A DNA stretch of 64,000 bases. It comes from Verrucomicrobia bacterium LW23 (GTDB lineage: Bacteria; Verrucomicrobiota; Verrucomicrobiia; Methylacidiphilales; UBA1321). Position 1 is the stretch's first letter. Each line of letters starts with the position of its first letter. The translations under genes and the position numbers were made by a program. Under the pieces are notes generated by a model. That model was not told where the DNA came from, searched no databases, and saw only the letters and a program-made list of their open reading frames with translations. Where the stretch lies: contig QAZA01000012.1 in NCBI GenBank assembly GCA_003054695.1, forward strand, positions 1 to 64,000, read 5' to 3'. This document shows positions 51,951-61,554 of the stretch, piece after piece.

Positions 51951-52796
51951 ATGATCCCCGACGTTCCACCCACCGGCGGCACCAACGCTCCGCTATCGCC
52001 GCCGCCCGCGCCCGCGCCGTCCCCCGCGCCTGCCGAGTCAGGCTTTTCGGACGCGGCCGGCAGCAGCAGCATCCCCGCCGACGCGGCGCCGGAGAAGGAG
52101 GGCAAGCCGATGAACGCGGTGATGGCCGACATCATCGAGAGCATTATCAGCCACATACCGGAGACCAGCGAGCCGGTTTCGGCGACGCCCGAGGCCCGGG
52201 CGTGGCACATCGTCAAGCGCGCATCTACCACAGCCGCACTGATTTCCGGCGGGCTGGCCATTCCGCCCGGGCCGCTGGCGTTTGCCACGGTGGTGCCGGA
52301 TCTCATCGCCATCTGGAAGATCCAGAGCCAGATGGTTGCCGACATTGCCGCGGCGTACGGGCGCAAGCCGGAGCTGCGGCGCGAGCACATGCTCTACTGC
52401 CTGTTTCGCCACGTGGCCAGCCAGGTGGCGCGCGGCGTGGCGGTGCGCGTGGGGCAGCGCGTGCTTATCCGCCCCGGCACCGTGGCACTGATGAACCGCC
52501 TGCTAAGCCTGGTGGGCCGGCAGATAACAGAGCGGATTATGGCGCGCACCGCCACCGTGTGGATGCCGTTTGTCGGCGCCGCCGCCGTGGGCGCCTACGC
52601 CTGGTACGATACACGGCGCGTAGGCCGCACCGCCATGGAGCTTTTTGCGCCCGCGCCCCTCGCAGCATCCGCCGCGGGCCCGGCGCCGGCCGAAGCCCTG
52701 GGTAAACCGCCCGCGCCCTCCGCTGAGGAGCAGGCATACGCGGAGGATGTCGCCGGATTTATGCCCGATGCTCCGCCTTCGGCGCCTGAGCCGTAA
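51951..52796 (+). CDS. EcsC-like family protein
   Basis: A 281-residue protein with a Pro/Ala-rich N-terminus (residues 1-45) and an EcsC-like helical domain (about 50-215): 'AALISGGLAIPPGPLAFATVVPDLIAIWKIQSQMVADIAAAYG', a pattern seen in the EcsC (PF12787) family. The C-terminal tail is again Pro/Ala rich. EcsC homologs are poorly understood and often membrane-associated. It starts 94 bp after the LuxR gene and is followed by a large inverted repeat. Confidence 0.65.
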   Translation: MIPDVPPTGGTNAPLSPPPAPAPSPAPAESGFSDAAGSSSIPADAAPEKEGKPMNAVMADIIESIISHIPETSEPVSATPEARAWHIVKRASTTAALISGGLAIPPGPLAFATVVPDLIAIWKIQSQMVADIAAAYGRKPELRREHMLYCLFRHVASQVARGVAVRVGQRVLIRPGTVALMNRLLSLVGRQITERIMARTATVWMPFVGAAAVGAYAWYDTRRVGRTAMELFAPAPLAASAAGPAPAEALGKPPAPSAEEQAYAEDVAGFMPDAPPSAPEP

Positions 52797-52863
52797 AACG
52801 TCCGAAGCGACAAATCTTCGGATACAACTGCAAAGCCCCGACAACCTCAAAGTGGTTGTATAT

Positions 52864-52990
52864 CCCCCTCTATCCCCACTTAGCGGCATTGTCCCCCTTC
52901 GTGCGAAATAAATCTGTGTAGCCGTGCTACTTACAGAGGGGAATGTTTCGCACGAAGGGGGACAAAGCCGCTAAGTGGGGATAGAGGGGG
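52864..52990. repeat. 45-bp near-perfect inverted repeat with 37-bp loop
   Basis: Arms 52864-52908 and 52946-52990 are complementary at 44 of 45 positions (each contains tatccccacttagcgg or its complement). The hairpin lies between convergent EcsC-like and AraC genes. It is far longer than an ordinary terminator stem and resembles a REP/MITE-type element. No other copy was seen in the window. Confidence 0.7.
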
Positions 52991-53025
52991 ACGGCGCTGT
53001 CTGGAGCAGCACACGGATACTACCC

Positions 53026-53913
53026 CTACGCCACACGCTTTTGCGGCGCTTGCTCGCGGTAGGATTTGGGGGTGAGGCCGGTGCGTTGGGAGAACCATTT
53101 GGTGAAGTGCGAGGCCTGCTTGAAGCCAAGCTGATAGCCTATCTCCTTGACGGACAACGATGTAGACTCCAGGTTGCGCACGGCGGACTCCTGGCGGAGG
53201 CGCTCCCAGTATTCGCGCGTGGTAACGCCAAACTCCTTCCAGTACAGGCGGTCCAGATGGGCGCGGCCCAGGCCGGTCTCGCGCTGCAGGCGGTCGGCGG
53301 GAAAGGCATCCTCCAGCGGGCTCTCGTGCAGGCAGTGGGCGGCGCGAAGCAGGCGGTCGTCGCAGTCGCCGGCCTGGGCCAGGTTGCGGCCGGAGGCGGT
53401 CATGGCTTCGTGAAAATCGATAAGCCACTGCAACAGGCGCTGCTCAAAGCGGAGGAAGACGGGGAAATCGATCGCCTTCTCGCTCAGCGTCAGGCGCACG
53501 CGGGGAAAGTGGCGGTGCACCAGCCGGCACAGGGAGGTGGCGCTTTTTTCCAGGCGCGGAAAATCGCGGGCGCTCCAGACAATGGCTTCGCGCCCGCCGA
53601 AAAGGTTATCCCCCGCCGGCCACTGGCAGCGAAAGTGTATGGAGAGGATGCGCGAGTCGTCGCTAAACTCCTGATTGGCAGTACCTTGCGGCGATACCAT
53701 CCACTGCCCGGCCCCGGCCTTCCAGGTGCGCCCCTCCATCTCCACCTGCACGGTGCCGCGGCGCACCAGCCACACCCAGTATCCCATGCTGTGGTCGGAG
53801 AGCACTTTGCGGGCCTCCGGCATCACAGGCCCGTCGTAGATCCACAGCAGCTCCGTACGCAGACTGGCCCAGCGGTACAGCGGCGACTGAGAGTGTCGCG
53901 TGGTGATTTCCAT
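53026..53913 (-). CDS. AraC family transcriptional regulator
   Basis: A 295-residue protein with an N-terminal cupin-like domain (about 20-150) and a C-terminal pair of HTH motifs. The second is VKEIGYQLGFKQASHFTKWFSQRTGLTPKSY (from about residue 255). Start at 53913 is chosen over the open upstream frame, which has no conserved sequence. It stands alone on the minus strand between two repeat-rich gaps, so its targets are not evident. Confidence 0.88.
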   Translation of the reverse strand: MEITTRHSQSPLYRWASLRTELLWIYDGPVMPEARKVLSDHSMGYWVWLVRRGTVQVEMEGRTWKAGAGQWMVSPQGTANQEFSDDSRILSIHFRCQWPAGDNLFGGREAIVWSARDFPRLEKSATSLCRLVHRHFPRVRLTLSEKAIDFPVFLRFEQRLLQWLIDFHEAMTASGRNLAQAGDCDDRLLRAAHCLHESPLEDAFPADRLQRETGLGRAHLDRLYWKEFGVTTREYWERLRQESAVRNLESTSLSVKEIGYQLGFKQASHFTKWFSQRTGLTPKSYREQAPQKRVA

Positions 53914-54408
53914 AAGTGCTTGCTTGCGTGCGTGCAATGAAAGGCCGGCTGGCAACCCAACGCCATGGGCAGCGCTAATGGCCTTAGCGGTTTCTCGCCA
54001 AAGGATAATGAAATATGCCACGCACGCAAGGCAATCCCGTGGGGAAACGGGGATTATTTAACCACGACGCACACGAAACACACGAAATGACGGAGGGGAC
54101 GAAAGGGAGGCGGGCTGAAGGCACCTTCCTTGATTCACTTGATTTACTTGATTCACTTCTGCCCCCCCCCTGTGCGAACTTTGCGTCCTTAGCGTCCTTT
54201 GCGCTAACCCCCCACCACGTATCGCTACGCGGTTGTGTAAAGCTATGCGTGTTAGCGATTTAGCGTAAAGGACGCTAAGGACGCAGAGATCGCAAGGGGG
54301 GAAAGGGAAAGGAATCTTGGGGCGAGGGGTTGATGAGAAAGGCGCTTTATCCACATGATAAACAACGGCCCGTTCCCCCTGCCCTCGCCTTTGCCCCTTC
54401 CCCGTAAC
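53914..54408. other. Repeat-rich intergenic region
   Basis: A 495-bp gap holding three tandem 9-bp units (cttgattca/cttgattta/cttgattca, 54129-54155), and a 26-bp inverted repeat at 54182-54207 and 54260-54285 that matches at 25 of 26 bases. The latter could end transcription of the nitroreductase gene. No gene is seen. Confidence 0.5.
54182..54285. repeat. 26-bp inverted repeat with 52-bp loop
   Basis: Left arm 54182-54207 (tgcgtccttagcgtccttt...), right arm 54260-54285, 25 of 26 paired. It lies downstream of the nitroreductase stop. The sequence type 'gcaaaggacgctaaggacgc' recurs in fragments in other gaps (for example 4110-4125). Confidence 0.55.
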
Positions 54409-55059
54409 TTACTTGTACTCAATAACTTCGCCAGGGGCGAAGCGTACTTTGGGGATGCTCGCGTATTTGTCGGTCTCCGCACGGTAGCCGGCGGCGCAGG
54501 CGACCACGGTGGCGTAGCCGGAGTCCTTGAGGCCGAGGATCTCGTCGTAGGCGGCGGGGTTGATCCCTTCCATGGGGCAGGTATCGATGCCGAGCAAGGC
54601 GGCGCTGGTCATCAGGTTGCCCAGGGCGATGTAGACCTGGCGCGTGGCCCACTCCTGCACGGGGAAGCCCGGCGCGGTGACGAAGCCGGTGATCATCTTG
54701 CCGTAGCCGGCGATGGAGGGCGATTCCAGCGTCTCGCCACGGGCGGCGGCGGTGCGGGAGAGGAAATCGGTAAGGTACGCCTGGTCGATAGACGTTTTGG
54801 TCGCAAACACCACAAAGTGCGAGGCCGCAACGGTTTGCGTCTGCTTCCACGAGGCGGGCAGCAGCTTCTCGCGCGTCTCCTTGTTCGTCACCACAATAAA
54901 CTTCCACGGCTGCAGGCCGAACGACGACGGGGTGAGGATCAGCGCCTCCTCCAGCGCCTTCCAGGTGGCCTCGGGGATGACTTTCGACGCGTCGAAAGCC
55001 TTGGTGGCATAGCGCCATTTAAGCTGCTGCAAAAGCTGGTCGTTGGAAATGGAACTCAT
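54409..55059 (-). CDS. NAD(P)H-dependent nitroreductase family protein
   Basis: A 216-residue flavoenzyme of the nitroreductase family (PF00881). FMN-binding region R-Y-A-T-K-A-F near residue 16, then TPSSFGLQPWKFIVV (about 43-57), and the C-terminal 'LGIDTCPMEG' and 'AAGYR' segments are diagnostic for the NfsB/NfnB-like branch. It reduces nitroaromatics or quinones with NAD(P)H. Start at 55059 follows the gene's 5' untranslated region; it is divergent from the DUF3592-like gene. Confidence 0.88.
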   Translation of the reverse strand: MSSISNDQLLQQLKWRYATKAFDASKVIPEATWKALEEALILTPSSFGLQPWKFIVVTNKETREKLLPASWKQTQTVAASHFVVFATKTSIDQAYLTDFLSRTAAARGETLESPSIAGYGKMITGFVTAPGFPVQEWATRQVYIALGNLMTSAALLGIDTCPMEGINPAAYDEILGLKDSGYATVVACAAGYRAETDKYASIPKVRFAPGEVIEYK

Positions 55060-55203
55060 GGGTGTTGTGTGTGTTATCAATAGCTCGGGCCGCAAGCCCT
55101 GCGGCGCTTGCCATTAGCCAAAGCCTGCCTAGCATAGTGGCGAACCGCGCCGCTGAAAATGAAAATGACGCCCTCGCCACATAACGCTCCTTAACCCTTA
55201 CAC

Positions 55204-56235
55204 ATGAGGAGCTTACGCCACTTTCGCCCTGACTGGACGCTGCTTGGCGTAGGCGCCGTGCTCACCGTCATCGGCCTGACTCTGACGTCCATTACCGGCT
55301 GGCAGCTGCTGCTGGGCTGGCAGTCGGAGCACTTTGTACGCACCACAGGCGTTTTGCTGGAGAGCAGGGCGACGGGCTACCCCAAGCCGCACGGCTCGCT
55401 GGCTGTCGTGTATCAGTTTGAGGTGGATGGAGTTACGTACCAAGGCAACCAGGCCTCCGCTCAGGATTCCGCCCTGAAAGGCACGCCGAACAATAACGCC
55501 GCCACTCTCGCCAGGCGTTTCCCGGCAGGGGCTCCTGTCGTCATCTACTACGATGCCGCCAACCCGGCGCGCTCCCTCCTGCAGCCCGGTGTGACGGCGG
55601 ATCAGATGCGACGTATCTCCTTCTGCCTGACCGTGATGCTGCCGTTTGGGCTGATGCTGGTGAGCTACGCCCTGCGCGACGCCCTGGAGGCCAGGCCCGG
55701 CGTCTTCTTCACGATAGTCAAGGAGCGAGAGCTATGGATCCTCCGCGCCTCGTTCAGCGTGTGGCAGTTAGCGCCGCGGTACCTCACCGGGACGTTTGCC
55801 GCCGGCGTCCTCGGGATGTGGATCATCAGCTGGGCGGAGCTGGGAGATCCCGTGCATCTTGTTGCCGTGGAACTATCTATGCTGCTGCTGGTGACGGGCG
55901 CCGTGCGCTTGTACAACCGGATGAACGGCACCGTCAGCCCCGACATCGTCATTGATGAGCACCTCGGCACGCTGACGCTTCCCGGCGGCCTGGTCGTTTA
56001 CTTTTACAACATCGAATCCATAGAGATTGAGGAGCAGGCCTCCGGTTTGCCCGCGCACCCCAACCTTTCGCGCCCCGCCAGGATCTACCTCCGCATCACC
56101 GGCGTTGCATTTCTGGCGGAGCTCCTCTACAGCCCGGATCGCGCCAACGTGATTGCGATAGCCGAGTGGCTGGCCGAGCGGCTGAAAGTGCCGCTGATCA
56201 AACAGCCGGCCCCGTCAGCCCCGCAACGTGCGTAA
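55204..56235 (+). CDS. DUF3592-like membrane protein
   Basis: A 343-residue protein with a membrane helix at about 15-37, a beta-rich DUF3592-like domain (about 45-125: 'TTGVLLESRATG', 'VVYQFEVDGVTYQG', 'VVIYYDAANPARSLL'), further helices at about 138-156, 192-213 and 219-240, and a C-terminal beta domain. Function unknown. It ends 1 bp before the end of the converging CheA-like gene, with no room for a terminator between them. Confidence 0.7.
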   Translation: MRSLRHFRPDWTLLGVGAVLTVIGLTLTSITGWQLLLGWQSEHFVRTTGVLLESRATGYPKPHGSLAVVYQFEVDGVTYQGNQASAQDSALKGTPNNNAATLARRFPAGAPVVIYYDAANPARSLLQPGVTADQMRRISFCLTVMLPFGLMLVSYALRDALEARPGVFFTIVKERELWILRASFSVWQLAPRYLTGTFAAGVLGMWIISWAELGDPVHLVAVELSMLLLVTGAVRLYNRMNGTVSPDIVIDEHLGTLTLPGGLVVYFYNIESIEIEEQASGLPAHPNLSRPARIYLRITGVAFLAELLYSPDRANVIAIAEWLAERLKVPLIKQPAPSAPQRA

Positions 56236-56236
56236 A

Positions 56237-58063
56237 CTACTCGGCCGCAGCCGCTTCTGTCGTGCCCGCGGCAGCTTCTGTCTCGGCCCCGCCCATCATG
56301 GCAAAGCGGGCCTGGAAGAGGCCGGGAACGTTGGCGACAAGGAGAATTTTGCCGTTGAGATCCTGCGCGGCGCAGCTGAAGAGCGGGTGGTGCTCCGGCA
56401 ACGTCATAAACGGCTTCACCGCCACGTCGCGGCAGCCCAGGATTTTGTGGACGGCGACGGCCAGGGTGATGCCATCTGTATCCAGGTACACGCCTTCGGT
56501 CGGCGCGGGCTCGGTGGGGGCCATGCCCAGCAGCGCGTCCAGGCGCCACAGCTCAACCGGGTAGCCGTTGGGGCCGGGGTACCAGGGGCGGCCTTCGCGC
56601 CACTCGATACGCGTTTCGTCCAGCTGAAAACCGCCTTGTACGTACATGCTGGATACGGCGACCGGCACGCCGCCCACGTCGAAGATAGCACCCTCGCACG
56701 TAAGCGCGCTAATGGGCAGGCAAATCGTCCAGGTGGCGCCGCGGCCGGGGGCGCCGTCCACGGAGATGGAGCCGCGCAGCCGATGGATGCCGCGCTGGAT
56801 CCAGCCGAGCGCCTCGGGGTCAAAGCGGCGGGTCACCTCCTCGCTCAGCGGGTGCATCTCCGGCGAGCACAGCAGCAGGCTGCACAGGGTGGGATCCCAC
56901 GTGGCTTTGGGGGAAATTTTCTTTTGCTCCAGCGCGTGCCGGTAAAGCTCGTCGGGATCGATGCCCCAGCCGTCGTCCTCCATGCGGATGACGATGCGCG
57001 TGCCCTCGTGCCGCACGGTAATGCTGATGGTGCCGGCCTTGGATTTCTCCAGGTCCATGCGGGTCTGCGAGTCCTCAATGCCGCGCTGCATGATGTGGCG
57101 CATCAGCTCCAGCATGGGCGTGTACAGCTCCTCCAGCAGCGGCTTGTCGACCGGGATGTCTTCGCCTTCCAGCGCAAGGCCGATGGGGTGGTCCAGCTTG
57201 TCGGCCTCCGCCTTAAAAGCCAGGGCCAGCCGGTTAAGCAGCCCGCCGGCCGCCACGCTCTGGATCACGTTGAGCTGCAGGGAGATCTGCCGGGCTGTCT
57301 GGTGAAACGCCGCGCGTTCCTCCAGCAGGTAGCCCAGCATGCCGGCCACCTCGGTGGCGAAACCGGCCGCCTCGTCGTACAGATCGTTGAGCTTTTGGGC
57401 GCACGCAGCGTCCATCATCACCCCGGGCGTGCCCAGGCCCGGCACGGGCGATGCCCCGCCGCCACCCCCGCCCGCGGGCGCGCCGGCCGAGCCCGTCGCC
57501 CCCGGCGCCACGGCGCTGAGGTTCGTGGTAATGCGCCCCGATGTACGCCCCACCGTGGAGGCAAGGGCGCCGCCCTTGCTGCGGCGCGAGGCAATGTGCG
57601 AGAGCGACTGCGTGGTGGAGTAGCCGGACCGCAGCGACTGCGTCTGCGTGGTGCGCTTGACGTTGGCCGGCAGCGGCGGCGGCGCGTCCGCCCCGTTGGC
57701 AGCCGTTACGCCGGAGCCTTCCGTGGAGCCACCGGGCGTGCCGTTGGCCGGCATCGCCAGCCCGCCGGCAGGTATCTGCTGCATGCCACCCAGCACTTCG
57801 CCCAGCTTCAGCACATGCTGGTACCAGTACTCCAGCCGCGAGGCCAGCTCGCCCACGTGGTCGTCCACCCGCTGCCGGTCGGCCATCAGGTTGGATACGG
57901 CCGTGGTAATGGCGCGAAGATGGTCCCCCTCCACATGCACCGGTGCGCATTCCGCATCCTGTTCGGGATCCACGGCGTGGGCATGGGCATGCTCTTCGGC
58001 ATGGGACAACGAGGCCTCGTCGGCAAGGTCTTCGTGTTCCACGGTATCCGGCGTACTGTTCAT
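56237..58063 (-). CDS. CheA-like protein with degenerate ATP-binding site and CheW-like domain
   Basis: A 608-residue protein. N-terminal acidic/His-rich region and a helical segment, a Gly/Ala-rich linker (about 110-215), a dimerisation-like helical region, then a histidine-kinase ATPase-like domain (about 280-450) and a CheW-like domain (about 455-595). The G1 box is recognisable (MEDDGWGID) and G2-like GRGATWTICLP is present. The N-box, RNAxDHGIE in CheA, reads RHIMQRGIE, so the Mg-binding Asn is His323. No Hpt phosphorylation domain is seen. It is probably a non-catalytic scaffold. It lies 147 bp after the CheW-like gene on the same strand. Confidence 0.65.
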   Translation of the reverse strand: MNSTPDTVEHEDLADEASLSHAEEHAHAHAVDPEQDAECAPVHVEGDHLRAITTAVSNLMADRQRVDDHVGELASRLEYWYQHVLKLGEVLGGMQQIPAGGLAMPANGTPGGSTEGSGVTAANGADAPPPLPANVKRTTQTQSLRSGYSTTQSLSHIASRRSKGGALASTVGRTSGRITTNLSAVAPGATGSAGAPAGGGGGGASPVPGLGTPGVMMDAACAQKLNDLYDEAAGFATEVAGMLGYLLEERAAFHQTARQISLQLNVIQSVAAGGLLNRLALAFKAEADKLDHPIGLALEGEDIPVDKPLLEELYTPMLELMRHIMQRGIEDSQTRMDLEKSKAGTISITVRHEGTRIVIRMEDDGWGIDPDELYRHALEQKKISPKATWDPTLCSLLLCSPEMHPLSEEVTRRFDPEALGWIQRGIHRLRGSISVDGAPGRGATWTICLPISALTCEGAIFDVGGVPVAVSSMYVQGGFQLDETRIEWREGRPWYPGPNGYPVELWRLDALLGMAPTEPAPTEGVYLDTDGITLAVAVHKILGCRDVAVKPFMTLPEHHPLFSCAAQDLNGKILLVANVPGLFQARFAMMGGAETEAAAGTTEAAAAE

Positions 58064-58210
58064 GTTGCTGCAAAAAGGGGGGCATTGCCGCAGTTGGGCG
58101 GCGCGTAAAATCAAGGGCGAGAAGGAGATAGAAGCGAGAGCCGGCGGACGGACCCGTTCGACGCACGTACGGGCGCTCGGTTATCCGGGCCTTATCATCC
58201 CGCGCCGGGG

Positions 58211-58765
58211 TTAATCGGTCAACTCCTCATGCACGGTTTTCACATCTTCTTCATCGTGACCCAGCGAAAAGCGTCCGTTATCCAGCGTCGCCAGGCGAGC
58301 GCGGGCACGCCGGGCTATCTCCATGGGGTTAAGTATAGCACAACGCTGACCGCCGCGCACCACAAGCGCTGTCTGCTCATCCGTAAGCGGTGCCACTTCG
58401 ATACCTTCGATCTCCCCCATTGGCAGCACCTCCACCTCATCGGCTGGCAGGCCAAACGCGGTGCCGGCCGCGCCCATCACAATCATCCGCGACGCCGTGG
58501 AGGGCACCGGAGGCGCCCAGCCGCCCGTCGTCTCGGCGTCGGGATCCTCCCCAAACGGCACAGGAGCGGTGGCGCCGGCCCAGGAGAACAGGGGAAGCAT
58601 CTCCCCGCCATGCATCAGCACGCCCAGAAACCAAGGGGGCAGCATGGGGATGGGGGTGACAGCGGGCAAATGCACATCCGCCGCGACACCGCCTGCGGGG
58701 ACGGCGCGGATCTCGGCGCCATTGCGCAGCAGCAAAAAAGGTTTTTGGTCGGGATCAGCGCTCAT
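58211..58765 (-). CDS. CheW-like adaptor protein
   Basis: A 184-residue protein with a CheW-like layout of two small beta subdomains: 'FLLLRNGAEIRAVPAGGV', PWFLGVLMHGGEMLPLFSW (about 41-59, the typical 'G....G....v.dl' position) and 'TASRMIVMGAAGTAFGLPADEVEVL'. It is divergent from bona fide CheW. It precedes the CheA-like gene on the same strand and would form a complex with it. No chemoreceptor gene is nearby. Start at 58765; longer frame upstream lacks conserved sequence. Confidence 0.6.
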   Translation of the reverse strand: MSADPDQKPFLLLRNGAEIRAVPAGGVAADVHLPAVTPIPMLPPWFLGVLMHGGEMLPLFSWAGATAPVPFGEDPDAETTGGWAPPVPSTASRMIVMGAAGTAFGLPADEVEVLPMGEIEGIEVAPLTDEQTALVVRGGQRCAILNPMEIARRARARLATLDNGRFSLGHDEEDVKTVHEELTD

Positions 58766-59331
58766 GGGGAAGATCCTGAAGCACAGGGAGATGGAAATGC
58801 CGGGCGCGCGCGCAGGCCGTCCGTGCCAGCCTCCATCTATCCCTGAGTTGACGATGAATGGCAAAGCTTTTCAGCATGCCGTGGTTAGAAATGTGGTGGA
58901 ATGAAGGAGAACGGCCGGCGACGCGAAACAGGCTTTCGTTTCATATACAGAACAAAAAGCCCCCCATATTCCGCCCGCGATACAACGACCGGCATCTGCT
59001 ATCATGCGATTTCCGTGCCGAATCCACTGCAGTTACCCCACTTCCACCACTTTTTTGCATTTAATCTGAACGAAATGCACCGATGCCTAGTCCAAATCTC
59101 CACGGACGATTGTGCCCGGCGATACCCGGCATATCATTAGAAGGTGGCGATCATCCGAATGTTTGCATGGTTGCGATGTACGATAATTTCAGCATTGCCC
59201 ATTGCGGAACATCAGGATAAAACGGCCGATGGTGCCCAGCCGCCACACCGTCTGGCTCCAGCCCCTCCCACGGCCGGCATCCGGCACCCAGCCCGCCTCA
59301 CAACATCTTCTCTCTCAGCGCTTTACCCATC
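58766..59331. other. Intergenic region, divergent promoters
   Basis: A 566-bp gap between the minus-strand CheW-like gene and the plus-strand LysM-NlpC gene. It is AT-richer than its surroundings. Promoters for both sides must lie here. No hairpin, RNA gene or protein-coding frame was recognised. Confidence 0.4.
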
Positions 59332-61554
59332 ATGCTTCTGCGTACCATTATCGTCGGGACTGCTACCCTGCTGCTCACGCACTGGGGCACTCCCGCGGTG
59401 CGCGCAGCTGATGTGGTGATCTATCCCACGGACGACCTTCCCCTGCCGCCGCCGCCCAAGCGCGGCGCGGCCCCGGCGCCCCGGCCGGCCGCAACGCCAT
59501 CGCCCGCGCCGGCAGCCCCGGCACCAGCAAGGCCCGCCCCCGCTCCTGCGCCGGCGCGCACAACGCCACCTCCGCCGCCAACTCCCTCCAGCGCAGAGAC
59601 TTCAGCTCCCGCCACACCCGCCCCGGAGCCCGCGCCGGCCCCATCGGCCAAGAAGCCGGCCACTGCGGCGCGAAGCAAAGGTAAACAGACATACACCGTA
59701 AAGAAGGGGGATGACCTCTCCGGAATCGCCGACAAATATGGGGTAACCGTCGACGCCATGCGCAAGGCCAACAAGCTGGCCAAGGGCAAACCCCTCAGCA
59801 AGGGGCAAAAGCTTACCATCCCCGCCGGGGCTAAAATTCCCTCGGAGGATGAGCCTGAATCAACGGCCGCGCCCACCCCGGCCTCCACCGCCGCCGCGGA
59901 AAAATCGGCGCCTGGCAAGGGCCCGGCGATTGATATCTCCACCCCGGAAGCCGCACCCGTCCCCGCACCCGAGCCCGGTGCTCAAACAAGCTCCAGCGGA
60001 GACATCACCCTGCGCCCCCCTTCGGCCGATCCCGTCGACCCGGCCGCCCTTGCCAAAGAGAAGGCCAAAGACAAGACAGCCTCCACGCAAAAGCCACGCC
60101 GCAAAGCACTTACGCACAAGGTGGGCGAAGGCGAAACGCTGCGGTCCATCTGCAGAAAGTACGGTGTCGACAAGGACGTTGTGTACAAGCTTAGCGGCTT
60201 AAAATCGTACAGCGTGAAGTATGGCCAGACACTCGTCATCCGCGCCGCCGACCCCGAACCCGCGCCCGCCCGCGGCGACGACGGCGATGACTCGCAGTCC
60301 CAGCTCGCCACCCAGACGCGCGTGCCCGGCGCGGCCGACTCCGCCGTGGCGGACAGCATCGACGCCGACGCCAGAAAGCAGGCAAGGGACAAGGAGAAAA
60401 GTGACAAGACGGCCGCCAGCCCCGCTCCCCCCGAGACGCCTGTGGAAACCCCGGCGCCGGGGGCACACCAGCCCATCCCACCCGAGCAACGCGGCAAGTT
60501 GATTCAAGCCGGCACCGTGTACACGGTTGCGGGCGGCGATACACTGCGTAAAATTTGCGACAAGTTCAATGTCTCCAAAGAGCAGATTCGCGATCTTAAC
60601 AACCTCAGCACGTACAACATACGCCTTGGCCAGGTGCTGAAGATCACGCCGGATGTGTATGAGGTTAAGAAGGAACGCGATCGCAGCAGCGGCATGTTCG
60701 GGCTCTTCTCCAGCAACACCTCCAAGCGCTCCGTCGGCAGCATGCCCATGGGCTCCAGCACGGAGCGCCACATCTCCCCGCCGGCGGACGAGCCCGCCCC
60801 GGGCAGCAGCTCCATGCGCCTGCAAACCACGCGCGACAGCCGCGACACCGACCCGACGCTGCCCCCGCGCCACGACGGCAAGCTAGAGCTGGGCACCATG
60901 CCCGTGGAGCGCGACGCTAGCGGCAAGCCGTTCTTCCCCCAGGGCCTGAAGACGTGGCAAAAGCAGGTGATTCGCGAAGCTGCGTGGTTGAGCCGCAAGA
61001 ACATACGCTACTGCGGCCGCTTTACGCCCCCGGGCGAGGCGAAGCCGTGGATGATGGACTGCTCCAACACCGCGCGGCTTCTCTACAAGCGCACCACGGG
61101 TCTGGATATCGGCCGCACGGCCAGCGACCAGTATTATTACCTTAACTTAGCGCAAAAGGCATGGACAGTGCCTTACGCCAACGACATCCCGAGCCCGGAT
61201 TTTTTGCGGCGCAATTTGCGGGTGGGGGACCTTCTTTTTTGGGAACACACGTATAAACCCGTCCGCACACCGCCCATCACCCACGTCATGATCTTCCTCG
61301 GTTACGCGGAGGACGGGCAAATGCTGATGGCCGGCTCCCAAACCAGCAGCTACGGCAGTGTCGGCCGCGTCCAGTCCGGCGGGCCCGATATCTACGTCTT
61401 CAACCCTTTCAAGCCCAGCGGCGGCTACCGCGTCGGCCGTCACTACCAGCGCGGCCGCTTTGTCGCCATCGGCCGCCCGGTTACGGGGAACGTGACGAAC
61501 ACGGCCGCCAGCGATGTGAACGCCGAGCCCGGCAAACGGCGGCGCGACGGGTAG
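59332..61554 (+). CDS. Secreted LysM-NlpC/P60 cell-wall hydrolase
   Basis: A 740-residue exported protein. A signal peptide (to about A-V-R-A, residue 25) is followed by a Pro/Ala-rich linker and three LysM peptidoglycan-binding domains (about 121-165, 262-305 and 397-445, each starting YTV/HKV...GDDL/GETL/GDTL). The C-terminal part (about 540-715) is NlpC/P60-like: catalytic C577 in MMDCSNTARLL and H651 in ITHVMIFLG. These enzymes cut peptide bonds in peptidoglycan. The arrangement suggests a role in cell-wall turnover or division. Alone on its strand; the next gene starts 371 bp downstream. Confidence 0.85.
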   Translation: MLLRTIIVGTATLLLTHWGTPAVRAADVVIYPTDDLPLPPPPKRGAAPAPRPAATPSPAPAAPAPARPAPAPAPARTTPPPPPTPSSAETSAPATPAPEPAPAPSAKKPATAARSKGKQTYTVKKGDDLSGIADKYGVTVDAMRKANKLAKGKPLSKGQKLTIPAGAKIPSEDEPESTAAPTPASTAAAEKSAPGKGPAIDISTPEAAPVPAPEPGAQTSSSGDITLRPPSADPVDPAALAKEKAKDKTASTQKPRRKALTHKVGEGETLRSICRKYGVDKDVVYKLSGLKSYSVKYGQTLVIRAADPEPAPARGDDGDDSQSQLATQTRVPGAADSAVADSIDADARKQARDKEKSDKTAASPAPPETPVETPAPGAHQPIPPEQRGKLIQAGTVYTVAGGDTLRKICDKFNVSKEQIRDLNNLSTYNIRLGQVLKITPDVYEVKKERDRSSGMFGLFSSNTSKRSVGSMPMGSSTERHISPPADEPAPGSSSMRLQTTRDSRDTDPTLPPRHDGKLELGTMPVERDASGKPFFPQGLKTWQKQVIREAAWLSRKNIRYCGRFTPPGEAKPWMMDCSNTARLLYKRTTGLDIGRTASDQYYYLNLAQKAWTVPYANDIPSPDFLRRNLRVGDLLFWEHTYKPVRTPPITHVMIFLGYAEDGQMLMAGSQTSSYGSVGRVQSGGPDIYVFNPFKPSGGYRVGRHYQRGRFVAIGRPVTGNVTNTAASDVNAEPGKRRRDG

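Noticed and set aside
52864-52990. Simple rho-independent terminator
   Set aside because: The stem is 45 bp, much longer than terminators, and lacks a T-tract directly after it; listed as an inverted repeat instead.
56228-58108. 626-codon plus-strand frame opposite the CheA-like gene
   Set aside because: Antisense shadow rich in Gly/Ala/His/Arg with no motif; the minus frame has HATPase and CheW-like features.
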